This document shows, in pieces, positions 9,171-20,078 of a stretch of DNA of 64,000 nt; position 1 is the stretch's first letter; every line of letters begins with the position of its first letter. The translations under genes were made by a program, and so were the position numbers. The DNA is from Adenophora triphylla var. japonica. Its lineage: Eukaryota > Streptophyta > Magnoliopsida > Asterales > Campanulaceae. The notes under the pieces were generated by a model. That model did no database searches, was not told where the DNA came from, and saw only the letters and a list, made by a program, of their open reading frames with translations. The stretch spans positions 765,001 to 829,000 of the forward strand of contig JAFEMH010000338.1 of assembly GCA_022495995.1 (NCBI GenBank), read 5' to 3'.

Positions 9171-10400
9171 GCCAACATGGTAATCCACAACGGTAATGAC
9201 CAAGCAATTGGAGGGGGCTATCCCAGTTCAACCCAAGCCTCACATCCGGTATGATGTATGTGATTGCGAAGACCGCCTAGAGTATGAGTATCAAGAATGG
9301 ATCAATGAGGACGCTCCTTCAAGGAAGAAGAAGAAGAGAAAGTCCACACAAAGCAGGCTTAAGGAAAGATACGAAGCCGGGGACAAGAGCGTAGGAACTT
9401 TGGGAGAGCCTTCGTGCAAGTTCGACTACTATGTCGCTATGCCAAGGAACCCGTCAAAGAACCCGTCACCCCAAGCACGGTCCACTGATATCCCCGTGTA
9501 CGGTGATCCTCTCGAAGCGTAAAGTGCTGAATTTGTGGCCATCGTAAAGTTCAATGAGAAGCTAGCAGTATCTAGAAGCGTAACACAAAAGCCTATTGAA
9601 TACGTAGCGCCGAGGAAGAATTAAGACCCCTCTCGAAGAAGACTTCATCAAAGATTATCCGTGCCAACCCTTCTATTGGCTACACCGACAAGGTCGTGGT
9701 GTCCAAGATCGCAAAGAGAAAATGAGTTATCGGCGGTGCATTGATAAGATGAGCCGACCCTTTCAAATAATGAGTCCAGCCGCTACGGAAGAGCTAGCCG
9801 AAAGATTGCAACAAGTTACTTTAGTTCCCCTCACCATCTTTCCACAAGCATCGCCTGTTAATGATTTCCGGCAAGCTTTTGATCGCTCGAAGTCTCCAAC
9901 TTTCTCAAGAACGCCGGCAAGACCGCTACTCCCTGTGGCAACATGTTAGCAGAAGGAGTGAGATCCCGGTCCAACCCTCGTCAAGTCCCCTCGAGTCAAT
10001 AAGTAGTGTAGGGTCCAGAGTCTATGTTGTCTTTTCGCTGAGTCGTGAATCTTCGAATTCCAGTCCTCGTAGTCATCCGAAGGCCTCACGCCCGAGGATT
10101 ATGAAAATGTAATCGATGTCATCTTTCCCCTTATCTTGAATGAAATGACAAATCTTTCGATTATCCTCTTATTGCCAACTTAACAAATGATAAATTAACT
10201 CAAAACTTAACAACAGTTAATAATGAATCATTTGAACAAGATGCAAACACACTAAACGAACAATACATTAAAGAAATCTTTAAGGTGTTTCGTAAAAGAG
10301 GAAAACCGGGCCCAAGCCGCCGAGGAGGTTTTGATAAGTGTGAACTTGGGTACTATTGAGGAGCCTAAAGAGACACAGATTGGAAGCTTCTTCCAGGGGG
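9171..10400 (+). pseudogene. post-protease linker remnant; gag and protease deleted (B+)
   Basis: The leader passes almost directly into a basic/acidic 108-residue frame (9196-9522) containing FDYYVAMP. This resembles the DYFVKGP segment after the protease in A2 (around 30600, minus). No zinc knuckle and no protease motif are found between leader and linker, so about 4 kb of gag-PR is missing compared with A2. The 10270-10400 part matches A2 29700-29830 (GTGTGAACTTGGGTAC, GAGCCTAAAGAGAC), which fixes the alignment. Several frame changes; not functional. Confidence 0.55.
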
Positions 10401-11230
10401 TTGAAAGGGACGATTGATCGAGCCGCTCGTAGAATACGTCGACGTGTTTGCATGGTCATACAAAGATATGCCGGGGGCTAGACAGGTTCGATAGTAGAGC
10501 ACGTAATCCCTCTAGCACCGGATGCCAAGCCGCAGCGTAAACCGAGAAAGATTAAGCCGGAATGGTCTCTACAGTCAAAGAAGAAATTGAGAAGCTACTG
10601 CGGTAGGATTCATCAGTAGTCATTGAATACCCGACATGGTTGTCCAACATCGTGACCGTAACCAAGGCCAATGGGAAGGTGCGCCGCCGTGTGGATTTCC
10701 GAGATCCGAACAAGGCCAGCCCCAAAGACGACTACCCTCTCGCCAAACATAGACATCCCGGTGGACTCCACCGCCAACTACGAAGTCAAATCCTTCGTTG
10801 ATGGTTTTGCGAGGCTACAACCAGATCAAGATGGCCGAGGAAGACCAAGAAAAGATGCCTTCACCACACCGCGGGAACCTACTGTTATACAAGAATGCCA
10901 TTCGGGCTCAAGAATGCCGGGCTACTTACCAAAGGGCAGCGACCGCGCTTTTTCATGACATGATCCACAAGTAGATTGAGGTCTACGTAGATGACATGAT
11001 AATCCACTCCAAATGAGAAGGTTGTCAGCACTTTGTTTACCTACGCAAATTCTTTGAGAGGCCGAGACAAAGATTCCATGAGACTAAACCCCGCCAAATG
11101 CACCTTCGAGTGACAAGGGGAAAAGTGCTCGGGTACATGGTCACGGAGCGAGGTATAGAAGTTGACCCCGAAAGATCAAAGCTATCATGGATATGAGGCC
11201 ACCTCAAACCTGCATGTAAGTCAAAAGCTT
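10401..11230 (+). pseudogene. pol: reverse transcriptase, decayed (B+)
   Basis: RNA/DNA-dependent DNA polymerase of the element. In changing frames one can read VFAWSYKDMPG (start of RT), NIVTVTKANGKV, VDFRDPNKASPKDDYPL, PFGLKNAGATYQR (split by frameshifts) and EVYVDDMIIHSK with the catalytic YVDD around 10985-11010. A stop follows HSK, and another lies just before EVYVDD. The motifs are in normal order and spacing for Ty3/gypsy. At least five lesions make it inactive. Confidence 0.75.
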
Positions 11231-12250
11231 CATGGGAAAATTGCAAGACATCGCCCGTTTTGTCAATCGGTTGACCACTATGTGCGAGCCCATCTTCAAG
11301 CTCATGAAGAAGAATGTGGACACAGAATGGACCGAAGAATGCCAAGACGCCTTTGACCGCATCAAGGCATACTTAGTGCATCCCCGGTACTATGCCCCCA
11401 CATAGAGAGAAGTCTCTTCGCTCTATCTAACCTGTCACTTGACACACGGCCGGTTGGGGCTATGCTTGCTCAAGAGAAGAAAGACTCTCGGGTAGAAAAT
11501 GCCATTTACTTTGTCACCGGAAGCTACAAGGGAGTGAGCTCAATTATTCGGCCGTGTGAAAAGACTCCAAGTGCAGACTGGTCTGGGTAAAGTCGGCAAG
11601 TTGAAGCATTATATGCAAGCCCACCCCGTGAACTTGGTCTCGAAAATGGACCCCATCAAGTACATCTTTGACAAGCCTTCCCTATCGATGCGTCTAGCGA
11701 AGTGGTCCTTCTTCTTGGCGTATACGACATCAACTATGTGACCGAGAGAAAGGCCATCAAGGGTCAAGCATTGTCGATCACCTAGCGAGTTTCCCCAAAG
11801 TAATGAAGACAGAGGGCCCGAACCCCAATTTCCGGATGAAGGGATCTTTGCAACTGAGCTCGAAAATAGATGGCAGCTTGTTCTTTGACGGAGCCGCTAA
11901 CAAAAGAGGAAATGGTGTAGGAATGCTATTGGTCGAACCGAAAGATGAGCATACCCCCATAGCCCTCAAGTTGAACTTTCTGCCACGAACAATGCCGCCG
12001 AGTATGAAGCCTCGCATTGCCGGTTTGGAGGCCGCCTTAGAAAGAAATGTCAAGGAGCTCGAAGTTTACTGAGACTCACGATCATCAACCAAGTCTCCAA
12101 CAAGTGGAAGATCAGTAGACCCTAATCTGCAATCGTATCATGCCCATATGGAGGAGTTGATCGGACAGCCCGAGAAGTGACTTTCCACTACTTGCCGAGG
12201 GAAAAGAACAGATTCGCAGATGCTCTAGCTACTCTAGCCTCCTTGGTAGA
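11231..12250 (+). pseudogene. pol: RT connection and tandem RNase H domains, decayed (B+)
   Basis: After the RT comes a connection region (KLQDIARFVNRLTTMCEPI, WTEECQDAFDRIK), then a first RNase H-like stretch with KWSFFLA. The second RNase H is readable at 11803-12072 with SLFFDGAANKRGNG (catalytic first Asp) and ERNVKELEVY. It continues at 12177 with THFYLPREKNRFADALA-type text, where FADALA carries the last Asp. Two RNase H domains in series are known for Tat elements. Frameshifts and stops interrupt it. Confidence 0.7.
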
Positions 12251-13620
12251 GATCCCCGAGGGAAAAGCCATAAAGCCCTTCAGAGTGGGTAGAAGAGAAG
12301 CCCCAGCCTTTCGTTGTGAAGTGGACCTGGGACCCGAGCCTATAAAGGAACCTTGGTATAATCAGTTACCAATTTCTCAAAGACGGAGAGTCACTTTCGA
12401 GACGAAGAAGGTAGACCAAAAGAAGGAGTCGAGCCAAAAGCTTGCAAGCCCCGAAAAGGTTGGCTTCTCGCATGTCATTCTAGGAGGCAACCTATGCAAG
12501 AAGCGGTATCAAGGACCACTCCTCTTATGTGTCACTCAAGAAAGAGCCGTAGAATTGATGACCGAAGTCCACAATGGTCCTGCGGTCCTCACATGAATGC
12601 CGAGCCCCGATGCAAGTGATCCTCGAGAATGGGTTACTACCGGATCTCCATGGAAACAGATCGCATTCAAGCACGTCCGAACTCGCGACAAATGCCGCCG
12701 GTTTGCCAACCTCAACCATCTCCCACCTCATGACTGTACCGCATGACGACTCCTTGGCCGTTTGCAACTTGGGGCATTGACGTGATAGGGAAAATATCCC
12801 TACAGAAGCAATGGGCACGAGTTCGTGTTGGTAGCCATTGACTACTTCACCAAGTGGGTAGAGGCCAAGTCCTACAAGGTCCTCACTTCCGTAAAAGTGG
12901 CCCAGCTTCATCAAAGAAAACATAATGTGCGTATATGGGGTGCCCAACGAGATCATTTCGATAATGGGTCACACTTCGAAGGAGACTCTGCGATAGACCG
13001 CCGTCGAATTCCGTAGTTACTCGCCACAAGTCGTCCCCGCATGCACCTCAAACCAATGGAGCTGTGGAAGCCGCTAATAAGACACTCGAGCGGATCATCC
13101 TAAGATGGCCACCCGTGGTCGTGATTGGCCCGAAAAGCCGCACCTAGCACTCTGGGGGCTACAGAACGTCTGTCGTAACGGCCACAGGAGAAACTCCTTT
13201 TGCCCTAACTTACGGGATGGAGGCGGTGTTACCGGTGGAGTTGGAAATCCCGTCATTAAGGGTCCTCCCGGAAAACAAGCTGTCAATGAAGTGGAATGGT
13301 TGCGCAAATGCCGGCATGATGAGTTAGCCCCGCTTGACGAGAGAAGGCTAAAAGCCATGGAACACACCCGAGCCTACCAGAGGCGAATGGCCGCAGCGTT
13401 TGATAAAAGGTCAAGGCCGTAGACATCAAAGAGGGCGACTTGGTGCCGAAAGTAAAGCCCCTACCAGACAACCCCCGGGAAAATGGGAACCCGTCTGGAT
13501 CGGCCCTTATGTGGTGCGTAAAATACCGTCAGAGGGAGCAATGAAGCTTGCGGACTTGGATGGCAATCCCTTTGTCCACCCGGCCAATGGTGATAAACTC
13601 CGAAGATACTATGTCTCGAT

Positions 13621-13622
<2 letters not shown>
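12251..13622 (+). pseudogene. pol: integrase, decayed (B+)
   Basis: The zinc-binding N-terminus (ELMTEVHNGP, a Cys-rich end near 12700) precedes the core with VAIDYFTKWVEAKSYKVL (12830-12890) and DNGSHFEGD (12960-12990). The latter are the first two acidic residues of the D-D-E triad; the ANKTLE-like Glu segment lies near 13070-13090. The C-terminus runs GPYVVRKI...GNPFVHPANGDKLRRYY at about 13500-13612. Several frame changes. The coding end is followed at once by a run of 28 A. Confidence 0.75.
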
Positions 13623-13651
<29 letters not shown>

Positions 13652-13945
13652 AGTGCAAAAGAGTAATGCACTAGGGCCGAAGACCCCAAAAAGGGTCTCT
13701 AGGCAAAAACCGCACATAAAAAAATATATATATAAAAAAAAAAAAGAAAAAAGTGCAAAAGAGTAATGCCCAAACTAGGTCAAGACCCCAAAAGGGCTCT
13801 AGGCAAAGAGTACGTACATAAAAAAAATATATAAAAAAAAAAAAAAAGAAAAAAAAAATCTTAGTGCAAAAGAGTAATGCCCACTAGGCCGAAAACCCCA
13901 AAAAGGGCGGTCTAGGCAAAAGACAGGCCGCACATGAAAAAAATT
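13621..13945 (+). repeat. A-tract plus three ~105-bp repeats carrying a CTAGGC hairpin
   Basis: An A28 run (13621-13648) is followed by three tandem units starting GTGCAAAAGAGTAATGC at 13653, 13753 and 13864. Each contains a (CTAGG)CCGA...CCCCAAAAAGGG...TCTAGGC inverted repeat and ends in an A-rich tract. B- has two units (61970-62135), A2 one (28820-28872, inverted). The array sits exactly between the convergent integrase and aORF1 genes, so a bidirectional 3'-end function is a reasonable guess. Confidence 0.65.
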
Positions 13946-13957
13946 TTTAGTTCACCG

Positions 13958-14035
13958 TAATGAACTACGAAGACCCGAGCCCCTTAGCCTTTCTTGTAAA
14001 AGGGGAACGTAGGCACCATATATGGTTCGGTCTAA
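13958..14035 (+). promoter_or_regulatory. conserved GAACTACG...AACGTAGGCA stem-loop motif
   Basis: GAACTACGAAGACC is followed after about 35 bases by GGAACGTAGGCACC; ACTACG and CGTAGG can pair. The same motif is found in A2 (28683-28736), A3 (53281-53330) and B- (61867-61925), and in altered form twice near the 3' LTR (20208-20250, 20476-20518). Similar TACGTAGGCAGCC text is common in 3' regions of plant Tat/Athila elements. Role unknown. Confidence 0.5.
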
Positions 14036-14215
14036 ACAATAAAAAGGACGATTAAGTTTCCATGAAATGTGTCCTAAACAATAAAAAGGACAATCAAGCT
14101 TCCATGAAGTGCGTCCTAAAAAATAGTAAAGGGTATTTCGGTTTTTCATAAACGGGTCCCAATCAATAAAGGCATTTGAATTTCCATGAAATGTGTCTTG
14201 ATTAATTTCTAAAAT
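14030..14215 (+). repeat. ~55-bp tandem repeats after integrase (B+)
   Basis: Three degenerate units of CAATAAAAAGGAC...TTCCATGAAATGTGTCCT follow one another. The third is more diverged (TCAATAAAGGCATTTG...). The inverted equivalent in B- is at 61680-61855. AATAAA occurs in most units and could serve as polyadenylation signals for sense transcripts. Confidence 0.55.
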
Positions 14216-14301
14216 AATATTTCTTGTTCATTACAAGTTAAAAACTTCTTGATGAGTTCAAGCACGGTCTACCTCTTAACTCTGCTAACTCGCTAAAAGA
14301 T

Positions 14302-15878
14302 CTAAAATACAATAAAATGCCTAAATAAACTAATGTGTTTGCAAATGGCAATAAGAGGATCTTGAGAAAAGACTTGTCGATCGTCATTCGCCGAGTCTTC
14401 TTTGGTCTTCTTCCCTTTTCCTCGGCCTCGTCGAGTCTTCTTCCTTTTCTTCTCAATGATGTCGGTATCCCTCATTCCGACCTCTGGTATCCTCACTGGA
14501 GCCTCTACCAACCCCGTGTCAATGAGCGCTCTCTCTATACGAGCACGAGTCCGTACCTCCTCCCTCTGAGCCTCAGTCGAAGGAGCGACCTCGGACAATC
14601 TCTTGTACCGAGCCTCCATATCCACGACCAAGTCACTCGATTGGTTATGGCAACTCGCCTTAGCCTCGGTCTCCTCGTAGTCCTACTCGAGTCACAGTCG
14701 GCTCCCAATAAAGCTCGACGTCTATCCTCCAAGATAGCAGTCGCTCCCATCTCCCTCTCGTACCGGTCCAAGTAGACGGTGGTCAAAATGGTGCTCTTCC
14801 CGCTCCCGAAGATAGCCCCGGGTGGGAAAGCGGTATGTGTCCAAGCCCTCGAGAAGAAAGAGAAGGCATTTGGATCTCTCATGTCCAATGACACCACCTC
14901 CATGGTCCGGATGTCCTCCCAATCACTCAATGGCTCTGTAAAGCCCCAAACTGCCTGGATACCAAGCGGGGTATGTAGAAGGACGACCGGCGAATCCTGG
15001 AACCCTCGCGGCATAAGACTCCTGAAATATCCTCACAGTCCGCAACCTCCAATGTGGTATCCACCAAAGGATGTCCGAAGTGGATAGCCTAGCCATCATC
15101 GGCTCCCGGCTACCACTGTTCCTGTTGCCTAGGTGCACCTCTCCGAGAAATCACCCAAGGGCACCGAGTCGGCAAAGCCCAGAGCAAAGCCCCGAGCCTC
15201 TCCTGCGGCCACAAAGTCAACATAGCCGGACTCCGGACCTCATGAAACGGTCTCCCGAGCCATCCTATCGATCCCATGAAATGTCTCTCCCAAAACCAGC
15301 GGGACAATATCCTTCCCGCCCACACGAGTCTCGACCATGTCCAAGAGACCACTATGACAGATCCCCACGGACTCGGCGGTGAACAAAATAGAGAATACGC
15401 GAGAGAATGAAAGCATCCGTAGCCACCGTGGTCGCGGCCATATCTGAGACCCAAACCTCGCCCCGGATATCGTAAAGGTCAATCCTATCCAGGGGCTACC
15501 ATCATCCTCTCGGCCTCTCCCAAAGGAATCTGCGAGAAAAGATGCAAGCTTTACCGTCACCGGCACGTCTCCGATCGGCGGAATAGATATAGCCTCAATC
15601 TCGGGACCCCCAATCAAGGCTCACGAAGTCTTCGTGCGTTGGGACGATTTCGTTGTAAGAGAAACTTGATAAACATGTCTCCGGACATCCCTAACTTTCT
15701 TTGCGGCTCTCAACGGATCCCAATCGGGCGGGAGATCCCTCAAATGCCATAAAGACTTGATCTTGAAGGAAGAATCAAGCAGCCCCTTGTGATTTTGGAA
15801 GTTATATCTCGCCCAAGATTGAAGACCGGATAGAAAATGGTCTCGTGTCCCCCTTTGCAATCGAACGGGATTCTCCAT
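14302..15878 (-). pseudogene. aORF1: antisense ORF, DUF7745-like (B+ copy)
   Basis: Minus-strand gene converging on integrase. The start is taken at M-E-N-P (15878) because A2 and B- have the same M-E-N start at the same distance from the palindrome module. Readable segments in order: SLWHLRDLPPDWD, DVRRHV, EIEAISIPPIGDVPV, GICHSGLLDMVET, DIVPLVLGETFHGIDR, a FLEGLDT region and a basic C-terminus KKRKKTRRGRGKGKK. The pattern resembles the plant DUF7745 family found in element-borne ORFs. Several frameshifts. Single exon. Function unknown; antisense ORFs at this place are known in Retand-type elements. Confidence 0.65.
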
Positions 15879-15974
15879 CGCAAAATGATCAAAGATGGTG
15901 CTTTTAGGTCCAAAATATGCTCGGGGAACAATTGGGACAAGTCTAGGGTGAAAATGAAATGAAATGGCCAAGCC

Positions 15975-16075
15975 TTGCTTTTATTCGAGAAAATAACCGG
16001 CTCGAGACAGGCTGTTAGCCGCACGGCTACATTTTGCCCTCAAGGCCATGCCGCACGGCTACATTAGCCCTCTGC
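15975..16075 (-). promoter_or_regulatory. aORF1 promoter module: paired CCGCACGG palindromes
   Basis: CCGCACGG at 16019-16026 and 16051-16058 (32 bp apart) lie 141-180 bp upstream of the aORF1 ATG. On the minus strand an AATAAAAG TATA-like word follows about 40 bp downstream. The text around the second palindrome (GGCTACATTAGCC) parallels that in the LTR promoter (GGCTTCATTAGCC). Confidence 0.5.
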
Positions 16076-16409
16076 GAAAAAAATTCTGCGGCAACCAAAG
16101 TTGCTGCCCAAGGGAGTTTTCACCCCACTTTTTCAACCAAAATCTGTACAAAAACATATCCGAAGCCATTCAAGCATTTATACACCATTATAAATCATTT
16201 TGGCCCATTTTCAGCCCCAATTCCAAGCAAAAAAGTCGCCCCAAGGCTCGAGATAATATGCAAATTGAAAAAGCATGAATTAGAAAAGCAATTAAAACAT
16301 AAATACAATGTTTTCGCCCCATCGGCGCCCAAATAAAGCAAAAATAAACAAAGTGTGCATAAAAATTGTAAATTGTTTGTTTTTGTTCCAAATCTACTCT
16401 AGAGACCTC
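16076..16409. other. spacer between aORF1 promoter and aORF2 stop
   Basis: About 330 bases of AT-rich text (near 16180-16390) repeated almost exactly, inverted, in B- at 59500-59810. No coding signal. It probably holds the 3' UTR of aORF2; an AATAAA-like word is seen on both strands. Confidence 0.4.
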
Positions 16410-18995
16410 TTAGGCCTCCGATTCTTCTTCCTCTTCATCGCTTTCGGCTCATAGATGCTAGCCTCCCTCATCGAGTCCTCACAGTCGCTCACATCGAGAT
16501 AGATGGACATTATCGTGCCCGTACTCGGCCACTGCTCCGGAAAGTCGGCGTTGGGTCCCCGCCCCGAGGGCATAGCACGGAAGAGTACTCCGAGGCCGAT
16601 GAGGTAGACTCGTGCCCCAGACATGCCGTCTCTTGCGCCCGGGCTCCTGTGCATCCGCTGCCGCCTTCGAAGCGCGGAGCCGGCTTCCTCGAAGAAGGCA
16701 GGCACATGTCCTTCCGGCCCTATTACGCCTAACCGGCCTATCGTAAGTGCGAGTGGAACCTGAGAAAAAAGAGAAAAATCTCGTAAAATCTCGTAAAATA
16801 GCAAAAAAACGAGAAAATGCGAAAGCTAAAAAGGGAATAAGACCCTAAGAGTACACTTACGGTGCTATCGGGCGGCAAGGTGTCTTGGGGCTCCCTAGCA
16901 TCGGGGACAGTATCCTCATCCTCCTCGGCACTCCATGGACCACGTAGGACAAATGTGCGGGGAGGGATCGGCGGGTCGATGGGCTCATCCTCCCCATATC
17001 CCCGAGTGACCGCCGGCTTCACTAGCTTCGTGGCGTCCTCGGGCGCCGCTCCACAAACACGGCGTAGGGGTGTCCATGTCGAAGTACTCCTCTGCGGCCA
17101 CGCACACACAGTACCTCTCAACCTCATCCTCGGCCGGTCCACAGGCTGCGGCATCCGTCTTTGGAGGGTCGGAAGGAGTAATGGCATCTAGTGGGGGAAC
17201 ATGACCATGCTTTGTCTCGAGAAGCGGTCCCCAAGTAGATGACATCACATGTCGGCCACAGTGAGCCACCTCCTCTGCCTCGTCACCTCTATAGCATCTC
17301 CCAAAGAAGATCTCTGGATACCGCCCCAGGGTAGAAGTCCACTCCGTCGTACCCATCCACTGTTGATGACCGGCCTCACCATTTTGTAATCGAAGGTAAT
17401 CCGGGTCTTCCCAGTGAATTTATCTCTCGCATCTCCCCTCCCGAACCATAGCGGGGAAGATGGTGACATCACTCTGCTGGTTCCAAGGGAAGAACCCGAT
17501 CACCTCGCAAAACCGGAGCTGCATGTTCAAAACATCAAAAGGTCATTCTCTCTCTTATAAAAGTCTCAAGACGTAAAAGAGAAAAGAGAAAAGAAAGGAG
17601 ACTACCTCGAGGGCAAATGAGAAGCACCCATGGAAGCAGCTTTGTTCCGACCGTACATGTCCAACGAGAAGTAGAGCTCCGCCAATCCGGCCTCTCCCCG
17701 AGACCGTCCCTATCCCATCAACATCCTCCGGAGAGTCGAGGAGGCAAGTCATAGCTATCGTCCCGGGAATTGGCAAAGATGGTGGTGATAGCATCAACCA
17801 TATGAATGCTCTAGCCCAGGCTTTGGGCGATCACATCATTAGCGGCAAATTACGCATGCTAGTACGAGGCCACCTCGACATTCCGTGTCTCCATCCCCGG
17901 CCCCTTCGGAATCGGCTCAAACCCTACCAAAGCTTGGAACTCCTCCGCCGTGATGTGGTCCCTCCAAGTCACGGGCCTCCCGGTGAAGCTGTAAGCCCGT
18001 AATAGCGGTGAAATCGGCGGGAGTCACGTCGGCTCTCCCGGCTCGGGTGAAAGCTATGTGTCTTGTCCCACCTGGAACTCGAGATAGGCCTGGACCAAGC
18101 CCTTGCTCTTAGAGGTGATGTGGACACCCCTACCGATGGCCTCTACAAACGCATCCAAGCCGGTAGCCCTCACCAGCTGCTTGGGATTTGCCCCATCCTT
18201 CTCAAAATCTGGCATCCTCTGCCAAAGCTTGACCGCTATCTCCGACGGTCCTCTAGACTTGTTCTCCTGTAGACAAGCACATCAAAAGAAGCGTCAGTCC
18301 TTCATATCATTTCAAAAAGCATGCATATATTCAAAAGTGCACATATTTTCAAAAGAAAAGCATTCATAAAAGTTTTTCTAGCATAACTTTTGCATCAAAA
18401 ACGTGTCTTTCATCACTTGAAACGCGTCATTGCTTTCCTAAAGCACAAAATCACAATTTTTTGCACATAAGCATTATTTTTCAAAAAATGGCATGCATGA
18501 ATCATTTTCATCTTCCAAAATCATGTTTTCTCATTGAAAATCAGAATTTTGACCTAGTTCTAGCACAAGGCAAGAACTCCGTCTCATATTTTGAAAAAAA
18601 AAAAAAAATTCTTACTTCATTTTGCGAGAAAAAAGTGAGTCATTCTCATATTTTTCATCAAATAAAATTGCACATTGCATATTCTTAGCCTCATAGGTTG
18701 TTCATGCATCTCAAAATCATTCAAAAAATCCTAGGAAAATCCTAAAATTCGGGTCAAGCCCTAAATCATTCAAAAATCAAGCAAAATCATCGGATTTGAG
18801 CAAAATGAGAATGCTTACCCCAACTGATCGCGGGTTCGTTGATTTGTGCTCCCTTCTCCCCGGATAAAGCTCCGATGGAGGCGTAAGGAAGTCATACTTC
18901 CTCTCCGTCCTCACGAGCTCCTTCCTCCTCCTTCTCGCGGCCGCCGAGATGTTTCTCCTCGCTTGCCTTGGTATGGGATTGTCCTCCGGATCCAT
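16410..18995 (-). pseudogene. aORF2: antisense, four-exon plant-mobile-domain-like gene (B+ copy)
   Basis: Exons inferred from splice consensus and frame on the minus strand: 18995-18819, 18266-17606, 17518-16861, 16759-16410. Introns are 552, 87 and 101 nt, starting GTAAGC, GTAGTC and GTAAGT and ending TCTACAG, ACATGCAG and TTTCTCAG. Exon 1 encodes MDPEDNPIPRQARR and a basic AAARRRRKELVRTERK stretch. Exon 2 has ITGLRFTGRPVTWRDHITAE, much like the core of the plant mobile domain (PF10536). The last exon ends acidic (EEESEA type, seen best in B-). Exon lengths do not sum to a multiple of three, so this copy has frameshifts. Sense splicing of element RNA cannot remove these introns. Confidence 0.6.
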
Positions 18996-19079
18996 TTCAA
19001 ATCAAAGGGAAGCAAGAGGGTTGAAGAAATTTCGAAATTCTCTCTCTCTTCTCTCTCTCTCGGCTGAAGTGGGCGGCAA

Positions 19080-19200
19080 CAAGTGCCCAATGCCCGTTCA
19101 AAACCTGATTTTAAATAATCTGGAAAAAACAGGTTTCTAGCCGTACGGTTTCTTTTTCTCCATCTCATAGGGCGGCTTCATTCGCTACGAGCATAAATTA
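19080..19200 (-). promoter_or_regulatory. aORF2 promoter module
   Basis: CCGTACGG at 19141-19148 lies 146 bp upstream of the aORF2 ATG. A second, damaged palindrome (AGGGCGG) is near 19168-19175; in B- it is CCGCCCGG, 29 bp from the first. On the minus strand a TATTTAAAA TATA-like word follows about 25 bp downstream, then a GA-rich leader. Same layout as the aORF1 and LTR modules. Confidence 0.5.
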
Positions 19201-19382
19201 CAATCCCGCCCCTGGACCTTCCACTTGGGCATGCAATTTCCGTTATCTTTTAACCAAGATAACATCTTTTCAGAAAATATCCCTTATCTCTTTAGCAATC
19301 AAGCTTTATTCCCAGTCGCCTCCGTTAATTCCGTTATAACGGGATAACACTAGGTGACAACCTCCGAATTGTCAGAACTCTA

Positions 19383-20078
19383 AACTTGTGCTACCTCTAT
19401 CCGCGAATAGTGAAGTATGCCCAAGTCATTCCAACTTGTGCTACCTCTATCCGCGAATAGTGACGTATGCTCAAGTCATTCCAACTTGTGCTACCTCTAT
19501 CCGCGAATAGTGACGTATGCCCAAGTCATTCCAACTTGTGCTACCTCTATCCGCGAATAGTGACGTATGCCCAAGTCATTCCAACTTGCGCTACCTCTAT
19601 CCGCGAATAGTGACGTATGCCCAAGTCATTCCAACTTGTGCTACCTCTATCCGCGAATAGTGACGTATGCCCAAGTCATTCCAACTTGTGCTACCTCTAT
19701 CCGCGAATAGTGACGTATGCCCAAGTCATTCCAACTTGTGCTACCTCTATCCGCGAATAGTGACGTATGCCCAAGTCATTCCAACTTGTGCTACCTCTAT
19801 CCGCGAATAGTGAAGTATGCCCAAGTCATTCCAACTTGTGCTACCTCTATCCGCGAATAGTGAAGTATGCCCAAGTCATTCCAACTTGTGCTACCTCTAT
19901 CCGCGAATAGTGACGTATGCCCAGTCATTCCAACTTGTGCTACCTCATCAGCGAATAGTGAGTATGCCCAAGTCATTTCCAACTTGTGCTACCTCTATCC
20001 GCGAATAGTGACGTATGCCAAGTCATTTCAACTTAGTGCTATCTATCCGCGAATAGTGACGTACGCTCAAGTTTCCCA
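19383..20078 (+). repeat. 50-bp tandem repeat array, about 14 units (B+)
   Basis: The unit begins ACTTGTGCTACCTCTATCCG and contains GCGAATAGTGACGTATGCCC; it repeats with an exact 50-bp period over the first eleven units, then becomes 49-50 bp and diverges. It is flanked by near-identical copies of GGTGAC(A/G)ACCTCCGAATT (19353 and 20137). Matches the amplified 3' tandem repeat known from Retand. B- has 12 units (55921-56537). No spacers, so not CRISPR. Confidence 0.9.

Noticed and set aside
13621..13648. A28 run as the poly(A) tail of a processed pseudogene or LINE
   Set aside because: It follows the integrase end inside an LTR element, and similar A-rich tracts accompany each hairpin unit in B+, B- and A2; no target duplication or LINE coding.
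19383..20078. Regular repeats resembling a CRISPR array
   Set aside because: Units are directly adjacent with no spacers, the period is fixed at 50 bp, and the surroundings are plant retrotransposon; no cas genes.
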